Positions 58,570-64,000 of a stretch of DNA of 64,000 nt are shown one piece after another. The DNA comes from Oribacterium sp. oral taxon 102 (GTDB lineage: Bacteria > Bacillota > Clostridia > Lachnospirales > Lachnospiraceae). The notes beneath the pieces were generated by a model, which saw nothing but the letters and a program-made list of their open reading frames with translations, had not been told where the DNA came from and made no database searches. Both the position numbers and the translations under genes were made by a program. Location: NCBI RefSeq assembly GCF_013394775.1, contig NZ_JABXYT010000001.1, positions 1,440,501 to 1,504,500 of the forward strand. Direction: 5' to 3'. Within the stretch, counting starts at the first letter, position 1. Every line of letters starts with the position of its first letter.

Positions 58570-59621
58570 CTTCCGGAAAAGACCATGAGAAATTTTCAGT
58601 TCATCTCAAAGCATATCTGTCTGTATTTCAGCTGCTGCTTGGCATAGGGCTTCTTACATTGACACTATATGTCGGATGGAGATACCACCGGCTGACGCAT
58701 CAGGCGGGAGAAAACGAGTTGCCTGCGTACAGCTACAAATATCATATTTCAATGATTACCGGTCAGCAGCAAAGTGCATATTGGAGAAGCATTTATGAGG
58801 CGGCAAGAGAGGAGGCTGCGAAGAAGGGGGCTTATGTAGAGCTTATGGATGAACAGCTTGTAGATCGGCTTTCCGTTTGCGAACTGCTCGACATGGCGTA
58901 TTACAGCCATACGGACGGTGTTCTCCTCTACCCAGAGGATGATGATGCAGTCAGACGCCGGATCGATAAGCTGGTTGCAGCAGGAATCCCTGTTGTTACG
59001 ATGGAGCGGGATGCAGCGGGCACAAAGCGAACCGGCTTTGTTGGGGAAAACGAATATTTCCTTGGGAGAGAGTTTGGACGCAGGATTCTGGCTATGGACA
59101 CCGGCGGGAGACATTCTATTTCTGTCCTTGCGCCGTCCAAGACGTTTGGGAGCGGCAATCAGTTTTGGTTCCAAAGCGGGATTGCTTCCGCTATCGGAAC
59201 GGAGGACTATGTCTTGGATATTCAGCTTGTAGCGGAATCGGATGGGCTTACCAATGCAGAGGCGGTCATCAATCAGCTTCTTTGCCGTACAGAATCGATG
59301 CCAAATCTTGTCATTTGTCTGGATCAATCCACAACAGAGCTTGCCTACCAGATTATTAAGGACAGAGGGCTGGGAAAGCACATAGATATTCTGGGAAGCT
59401 GTCTTTCTGACATCATTAAAGAGGGCATCCGGGATGGAGGCATTCAGGCCGCAGTCACGATCGATCCGGATTCGCTCGGACAGAGGGCTGCGCATGAACT
59501 GATTCGTTATCTTGAGCATCATCTCGCAAACTATTTCACAGATGCCGGTCTATGCACCATCACGCGGCAGAATCTGGAGCAATATGAAGAGGGAGCGAGG
59601 TATGAAAATCATTCCGAATGA
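58566..59621 (+). CDS. Membrane-anchored periplasmic-binding-like protein (Peripla_BP_4 type)
   Basis: 351 residues: an uncleaved N-terminal membrane helix (~17-38, no lipobox) followed by a type I sugar-binding-protein fold (~55-340), with 'DGVLLYPEDDDAVRRRIDKLVAAGIPVVTMERD' and 'GENEYFLGREFGRRIL' typical of ribose-type ligand binding. No transporter partner of sugar type adjoins it; instead its 3' end overlaps the histidine kinase start by 20 bases. I infer that it is an external sensor protein for that kinase. Confidence 0.88.
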   Translation: MTSGKDHEKFSVHLKAYLSVFQLLLGIGLLTLTLYVGWRYHRLTHQAGENELPAYSYKYHISMITGQQQSAYWRSIYEAAREEAAKKGAYVELMDEQLVDRLSVCELLDMAYYSHTDGVLLYPEDDDAVRRRIDKLVAAGIPVVTMERDAAGTKRTGFVGENEYFLGREFGRRILAMDTGGRHSISVLAPSKTFGSGNQFWFQSGIASAIGTEDYVLDIQLVAESDGLTNAEAVINQLLCRTESMPNLVICLDQSTTELAYQIIKDRGLGKHIDILGSCLSDIIKEGIRDGGIQAAVTIDPDSLGQRAAHELIRYLEHHLANYFTDAGLCTITRQNLEQYEEGARYENHSE

Positions 59622-61131
59622 CAGAGTTTCCGGAATCGCGCAGGAGAACACAGGCAGAAGGAAAGGCTTTTTGTCTCTCAGGCTTCGTCTGCTTATTCCT
59701 GCGATTTTCCTTTTATTGCTGCTTCTCCTTATGAATGTCTTTCTCTTCAAGCGAGTAAATCGCGGCATCCGGAGGCTGAATTCTGCATATGATACCAGCA
59801 TTCAGCTTACGGAGCTGCAAAATGGGCTCACTGAGCTGCAACGTGCCTTTGACAGTTATATCAATACGCAAAGCGACGCAGCATTGCAGGCATATCAAAA
59901 CGCCTTCGAGCTGTTTCAGAATAGACTGGGGAACGTCCCCAGTGAGATCAGCGACCAGCCTGCTAGGCAGCTGGAACGTACAATCAGGGAGCTTTCCGAT
60001 TCCTATCTGCTTTTGACGGGACAGGCCGTGAGAAAAAAGCAGAGAGGCGGTATTGCAGACTGCAGAGAGGAATTCATCAAAGCAAGAACTGTATATGGCT
60101 ACATCCTTTCCAATTGTCGTTCACTGGAGCTTCTGCGTTTCCAGCTTAATTCAGACAATTATGATATTCTCTACCATTCTTTGGAAAATCTTGAACAGAT
60201 TATTCTTCTGATTTTGTGTACCGTGAGCATCTATATGCTGATAATCTTGTGGACCGTTATTTCAACCGTTATCCGGCCGCTGCGCGAGCTGTCAGACAGG
60301 GCCCTGGAGGTAGAGGGAGGAAACCTGGATATCGCCTTTCCGGAAGTCAGACACGAGGATGAGGTCGGGACACTCACGCGTACCTTCAGCAGTATGCTGC
60401 AAAGTATCCGGGCGGATATTACGAAGATCAAAGCCGCTGCAAGGCGGGAAATGGAGATGCGGGAGAAGGAATTAAAGATGGATGCGCTGCTTAAGGATGC
60501 ACAGCTGAAATATTATCAGGCACAGCTCGACCCGCATTTTCTTTTTAATACCTTGAATGCGGGGCAGCAGCTTTCCATGATGGAGGATGCCGAACGAACC
60601 TATGCTTTCCTGAACCACACAGCAGCGTTTCTCCGTGGTCAGCTCAGAGGAAATGGGAGAGAATCCACGATTCAGGATGAGCTTGTTTTGGTGGACAACT
60701 ATATATACATTATGAATGTCCGTTTCTCCGGTGAGTATACGTTGAAAAAAGAAATTGACGACCGGCTTCTGGAGGCAGCCTTCCCGGGTATGGTGCTTCA
60801 GCCGATTGTAGAAAACAGTCTGAAATACGCTTATGATCCGGATTTTTCGGGGGACAAGCTCATAACTATACGGGTAAGCAGGGAGAACGAAAGGTATGCG
60901 CTGATTGAGATCCAAGATAACGGCTGCGGTATTCCGGAGAAAAAGCTGGAGGAGATCCGCAGCGGAGAAATCAATTTCAGCAGAAATCCAAAGGAAAGCG
61001 GCGTGGGCCTGAAAAATGTCAGGGAACGGTTGAGGCTGTATTATCAAAAAGAGGATGTTTTCAAAATCGAAAACGTGAATGGAACCAGAGTGCGGATCAG
61101 CGTCCCTGTAAAGAAATGCAGTATAGGCTGA
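59602..61131 (+). CDS. YesM-like sensor histidine kinase
   Basis: Start at 59602 after GAGGGAGCGAGG; longer frames run inside the binding-protein gene. 509 residues: membrane helix (~30-47), extracytoplasmic helical domain (~50-205), second helix (~207-230), HAMP ('IRPLRELSDRALEVEGGNLDIAF'), His_kinase phosphoacceptor in 'QAQLDPHFLFNTLNAG' and HATPase with 'DNGCGIPEKKL' and 'GVGLKNVRERL'. The membrane topology leaves an outer domain that could contact the neighbouring binding protein. Confidence 0.94.
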   Translation: MKIIPNDRVSGIAQENTGRRKGFLSLRLRLLIPAIFLLLLLLLMNVFLFKRVNRGIRRLNSAYDTSIQLTELQNGLTELQRAFDSYINTQSDAALQAYQNAFELFQNRLGNVPSEISDQPARQLERTIRELSDSYLLLTGQAVRKKQRGGIADCREEFIKARTVYGYILSNCRSLELLRFQLNSDNYDILYHSLENLEQIILLILCTVSIYMLIILWTVISTVIRPLRELSDRALEVEGGNLDIAFPEVRHEDEVGTLTRTFSSMLQSIRADITKIKAAARREMEMREKELKMDALLKDAQLKYYQAQLDPHFLFNTLNAGQQLSMMEDAERTYAFLNHTAAFLRGQLRGNGRESTIQDELVLVDNYIYIMNVRFSGEYTLKKEIDDRLLEAAFPGMVLQPIVENSLKYAYDPDFSGDKLITIRVSRENERYALIEIQDNGCGIPEKKLEEIRSGEINFSRNPKESGVGLKNVRERLRLYYQKEDVFKIENVNGTRVRISVPVKKCSIG

Positions 61132-61153
61132 GGATGGCTATAACAGAGGAAGT

Positions 61154-62803
61154 ATGTACAGAATTTTAATAGCGGATGATGAGGGAATCGTCAGGGATTC
61201 CCTGAAGTTTATCATTGAAAGGGATTTCGGCTCCGACTGCGAGGTGTTTTCAGCGAAAAGCGGACGGCAGGCGATCGAGCTCTTTGAAGCGGAACGACCG
61301 GACATTGGTCTGATTGATATTCAGATGCCGGGCATTAACGGCCTCGGCGCTTTGGCAGAAATGAAGAAGCAGAATCCGAAATTCAAGGCGCTTATTCTGA
61401 CGGCATACGATAATTTCGAGTATGCCGCAGAGGCAATCAAGCTGGGAGCTGCGGATTACCTCATGAAGCCTATGGACCGGAAAAAGGTGGGCGAAGCACT
61501 GAAGAAGCTTATGTATGAGCTGGATGGAGAACGCGCCAAACGACAGCAGGATCTGAAGATACAGGAGCGGATGGAGACGGTTATTCCCATTATTGAGAAC
61601 GGCTTCGTTATGTCCCTTATTACCCGGGATGAATACTGTTATGCGGGAAACAAATACAGAAGTCTTTTGAACGTGGAGGAGAACTACGGCTATGTCCTGG
61701 CGCTTGAGTGGGGAGAGGGCTTTGACAAGGATGGTCCCGGCAATCCAATCGGCGCGTCTGTCCGTGCCCGGAAGTTTATTCCGAAGATGAACGGACAGAT
61801 AAGAAGTTGCTTTAAGGTATTTCTGTCTGATGCGATGGGTAATAAGATTATCTGTGTGGCGCCGACGGAAAGGGAGGAGCTTTCGTACAAGGAGCGTCTG
61901 CGCAGGATTGAGAAGGTTCGTGCCATGACCACATCTCTGCGGGAAATAACAGGTATTGACTTCAAAGCGGGTATCGGATCCGTAAGGACATGGGAGGAAA
62001 TGTACAATTCCTATCATGAAGCCCTGAATGCACTTCGGCACGGCGTCCGTAAGGTTACACATATTGACGACCTTGCAGCATGGAATACAGGGGACAGGCA
62101 GCAGGCGGAGGCTCGAAAAAATATTCTCAACGCACTTCGAAGGGGATCAGAAATAGAGATACGCAGGGAGGCGGAGTGGATGATTTCCTATTTACTGCAA
62201 CCGGAGGCGTATCGTACGATGCCTGTGTCGGTGGCGGACACCTGTATGGACGAGACGGATGGCGCCGCAGAAAGCAGGATAGAGCACGCCCGCATTGTCA
62301 TACTGGAAATTCTCATGGCAGCCCGCCAGCTTGCTTCCGAACAGGGATATCTCCCTCTGGGGGATGCGGAAATCGCAGTTGTCAAGGCAGCAGATGCGAA
62401 GGAACTGCAGACGGCCTTCCTCGATGCAATGCTGCAGTATGGCAGAAGGGTGTTTTTGGCAGGACAGAGGACGGATACGGTAGCGGGCAGAGCGAAGGAA
62501 TATATGAGGAAAAATTTCCAGAGGGATCTTTCACTGGAGTCTGTGGCAACAGAACTGAATATCAGTCCATATTACTTCAGTAAGCTTTTCAAAGAGGGAA
62601 CCGGAGAAAATTTCAGCGATTTTCTCACAGACCTTCGGATTGGAAGAGCCAAAACACTGCTGTACGAGAATCCGGAACGGAATATAAAGGAAATATGCAT
62701 AGAAGCAGGGTATACAAATCCAAATTACTTTTCCAGAATTTTCAAAAAATATACAGGTATGACGCCGACAGAGATGAGAGACCGGCTGCGGGAGGGTAAA
62801 TAA
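61154..62803 (+). CDS. YesN-like response regulator with AraC DNA-binding domain
   Basis: 549 residues: receiver (1-~120) with Asp55 phosphoacceptor in 'IGLIDIQMPG' and 'LTAYDNFEYA', Lys106-like 'LMKPMDRKK'; a middle region (~150-420) of the kind seen in long YesN regulators; C-terminal AraC helix-turn-helix pair (~440-545, 'ISPYYFSKLFKEGTGENFSDFLTDLRI'). Twenty-two bases after the kinase and in the same operon. Its targets probably include this operon or the ABC transporter downstream. Confidence 0.94.
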   Translation: MYRILIADDEGIVRDSLKFIIERDFGSDCEVFSAKSGRQAIELFEAERPDIGLIDIQMPGINGLGALAEMKKQNPKFKALILTAYDNFEYAAEAIKLGAADYLMKPMDRKKVGEALKKLMYELDGERAKRQQDLKIQERMETVIPIIENGFVMSLITRDEYCYAGNKYRSLLNVEENYGYVLALEWGEGFDKDGPGNPIGASVRARKFIPKMNGQIRSCFKVFLSDAMGNKIICVAPTEREELSYKERLRRIEKVRAMTTSLREITGIDFKAGIGSVRTWEEMYNSYHEALNALRHGVRKVTHIDDLAAWNTGDRQQAEARKNILNALRRGSEIEIRREAEWMISYLLQPEAYRTMPVSVADTCMDETDGAAESRIEHARIVILEILMAARQLASEQGYLPLGDAEIAVVKAADAKELQTAFLDAMLQYGRRVFLAGQRTDTVAGRAKEYMRKNFQRDLSLESVATELNISPYYFSKLFKEGTGENFSDFLTDLRIGRAKTLLYENPERNIKEICIEAGYTNPNYFSRIFKKYTGMTPTEMRDRLREGK

Positions 62804-62830
62804 CGTCATTTGCATTCAACAAGCCCCAGA

Positions 62831-62869
62831 GGATAGCACTGTTTTATCGCAAAATAGTGCTATCCTTTT
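62831..62869 (+). terminator. Terminator between the regulator and livH
   Basis: GGATAGCACT / AGTGCTATCC, extended by TTTT/AAAA in the loop, then TTTTG. Confidence 0.92.
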
Positions 62870-62935
62870 GTGTCCGGATCCTCTTGCGGCAGAATAGAGC
62901 AGAGCTTTGACAAACAAGTGCTAACCGTTCTTTTC

Positions 62936-62941
62936 TATAAT
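62936..62941 (+). promoter_or_regulatory. Isolated -10 box upstream of livH
   Basis: Perfect TATAAT, but the nearest good -35 (TTGACA, 62907-62912) is 23 bases away, too far for unaided sigma-A. It could be activator-dependent, for instance by the YesN regulator. Confidence 0.4.
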
Positions 62942-63038
62942 AGACATGACAAAATAATTTCTTTCAAATAACCATGTCCTATTATCTGATTTGGCAGCAG
63001 AATGAATTGACGGAATTTGTGAGGGAGGGGAGCGATTC

Positions 63039-63902
63039 ATGGATACTTTTTTACAGGCATGCGTAAATGGTCTGCTGATTGGCGGGTTCTATTCCCTGAT
63101 GGGCATGGGGCAGAACGTCATTTTCGGTGTGATGAAGATAATTAACTTCTGCCATGGGGAAATGCTGATGGCAGGAATGTACCTTACCTTCGTGCTGTAC
63201 ACATTTTTGGGACTTGATCCCTATGTTTGTGTGCCGATCGTCGCGTTTTTGATGTTCTGCATCGGAGCGGTGATTCAATCATCATTGATTACGCCGTCTC
63301 TCGGGACGCACAGCTTCACCAATCTCTTGTTTCTTACGGTCGGGCTTGGTACGCTTCTGCAGAATCTTGCACTGGTGATATTCGGCTCCAATTATCGGAC
63401 ATTGCAGACAGGGTATTCCTCTGCAACGCTGCGGCTCGGACCGATTACCATGGCGCTGCCAAAGCTCATCAGCTTCGGCGCTTTGATTATAATTACAGCT
63501 GCGCTGTTTATCTTTCTGAAATATACTACGATAGGAAAGCAGATTCGGGCAGTTTCCCAGAATGCGGTTGGCGCGGAGGTCGTGGGAATCCATGTGAAGA
63601 GAACATATATCCTGACATATGGAATCGGTGCGGCGCTGGCAGGCGTCGCGGGAGCGCTTCTGACACAGTTCTATGTCATCAGTCCGACAGCAGGCGCGGG
63701 ATTTTCTCTGAGAGCGCTGATTGTAGTCGTTGTCGGCGGCTTCGGTTCCATTCAGGGGGCCTTTTTTGCAGGGATATTTCTGGGGATTTTGGAAACGATG
63801 ACATCCCTCGTTATCAGTCCTGCTTATAAGGATCTCATCGTTTTCGTAACCTTCATAGTCATTTTGGTCGTTCGGCAGAATATAATTGCAAGGAGCAAAT
63901 AA
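63039..63902 (+). CDS. livH: Branched-chain amino-acid type ABC permease LivH
   Basis: 287-residue membrane protein of the LivH/UrtB-type family with about eight spans; 'GLLIGGFYSLMGMGQNVIFGVMKIINFCHGEMLMAG' (~10-45) and 'GIGAALAGVAGALLTQFYVISPTAGAGFSLRALIVVVVGGFGSIQGAFFAGIFLG' (~197-250) are diagnostic. GAGGGAGGGGAGCGATTC precedes the ATG. Partner permease follows after one base. Ligand (amino acid, urea or other) cannot be told without the binding protein. Confidence 0.94.
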   Translation: MDTFLQACVNGLLIGGFYSLMGMGQNVIFGVMKIINFCHGEMLMAGMYLTFVLYTFLGLDPYVCVPIVAFLMFCIGAVIQSSLITPSLGTHSFTNLLFLTVGLGTLLQNLALVIFGSNYRTLQTGYSSATLRLGPITMALPKLISFGALIIITAALFIFLKYTTIGKQIRAVSQNAVGAEVVGIHVKRTYILTYGIGAALAGVAGALLTQFYVISPTAGAGFSLRALIVVVVGGFGSIQGAFFAGIFLGILETMTSLVISPAYKDLIVFVTFIVILVVRQNIIARSK

Positions 63903-63903
63903 G

Positions 63904-64000
63904 ATGGATAACAAGAAAGCTGTGAGGGCGTACCACAGGAATATCGCGGTCTGCATCGGCGTGCTGCTCCTGTTTCTGATTCTGCTGCCGCTGTTTATTC
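63904..64000 (+). CDS. livM: Branched-chain amino-acid type ABC permease LivM (partial, N-terminus)
   Basis: Begins MDNKKAVRAYHRNIAVCIGV then a hydrophobic segment, and runs off the window after 32 codons. The single-base gap after livH and the family order make livM the likely identity. Confidence 0.6.
   Translation, partial: MDNKKAVRAYHRNIAVCIGVLLLFLILLPLFI

Noticed and set aside
58566..59621. Binding protein as the ligand receptor of the downstream livH/livM transporter
   Set aside because: Its fold is of the sugar (Peripla_BP_4) type, it is membrane-tethered, and a terminator separates it from livH; a sensor role fits better.
62907..62941. TTGACA and TATAAT upstream of livH as a standard promoter
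   Set aside because: The spacer is 23 bases, too long for sigma-A; retained only as a possible activator-dependent -10 box.

Overview
The window is a stretch of low-GC-lineage (Firmicutes) chromosome, moderately GC-rich in base composition, most likely from an anaerobic Lachnospiraceae bacterium. I base this on family content: a DUF6465 protein with a lysine/alanine-rich tail, a DUF1846 protein, a gram-positive type PolC, a split biotin-dependent Na+-pump cluster, a YesM/YesN type signalling pair and L,D-transpeptidase/SH3-glucosaminidase wall proteins. The genus cannot be fixed from this sequence alone. I see no prophage, insertion sequence, CRISPR array or rRNA gene; nearly all of the window is dense housekeeping gene content.

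Layout. 1-4.4 kb: end of an unknown gene, a membrane protein, cdaA-cdaR (cyclic-di-AMP synthesis and its regulator) and a polysaccharide polymerase. 4.5-6.4 kb: DUF6465 protein and an RsmF-like rRNA methylase. 6.6-11.9 kb: a five-gene operon with its own strong promoter and terminator, encoding a 12S-type carboxyltransferase, a lipoprotein-like OadG, a biotin carrier, the OadB Na+ pump and a 5S-type OadA. 12.1-15.5 kb: two secreted/surface proteins (SH3-glucosaminidase; cohesin-like plus cadherin-like membrane protein with a repeated Thr motif in its cytoplasmic tail). 15.5-24.1 kb: clpC-radA, tRNA-Trp and an unusual tRNA-Leu with anticodon AAG, an SDR, a pseudouridine synthase, and dprA/yifB on the minus strand. 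24.5-36.3 kb: topA, rpsB-tsf, tcdA, truA, an L,D-transpeptidase, an SLC13-like permease, dus, a FliB-like protein and a MATE exporter.

36.4-42.3 kb: DUF1846 protein (minus), cysE and cysK with operator-like palindromes at their promoters, then a minus-strand GntR-ABC transporter operon with a clear operator/promoter. 42.5-52.9 kb: a type IIA topoisomerase pair (parE/parC-like), asd and polC. A small interspersed repeat family occurs between parE and parC and, in the other orientation, twice downstream of polC. 53.1-57.7 kb: a GGDEF diguanylate cyclase (minus), tyrA with an ACT domain and an EF-G paralogue with a changed G4 motif. 57.8-64 kb: a nitroreductase, then an overlapping set of membrane-anchored sugar-type binding protein, YesM-like histidine kinase and YesN-like regulator, followed by the first genes of a branched-chain amino-acid type ABC transporter (livH, partial livM).

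The observations I rate highest are the hybrid transcarboxylase/Na+-pump operon, the tRNA-Leu(AAG), the 23-residue-spaced Thr motifs that look like a Ser/Thr-kinase target tail, the interspersed repeat, and the binding protein-YesM-YesN relay next to a LivH transporter. None is proven; each has a stated test.
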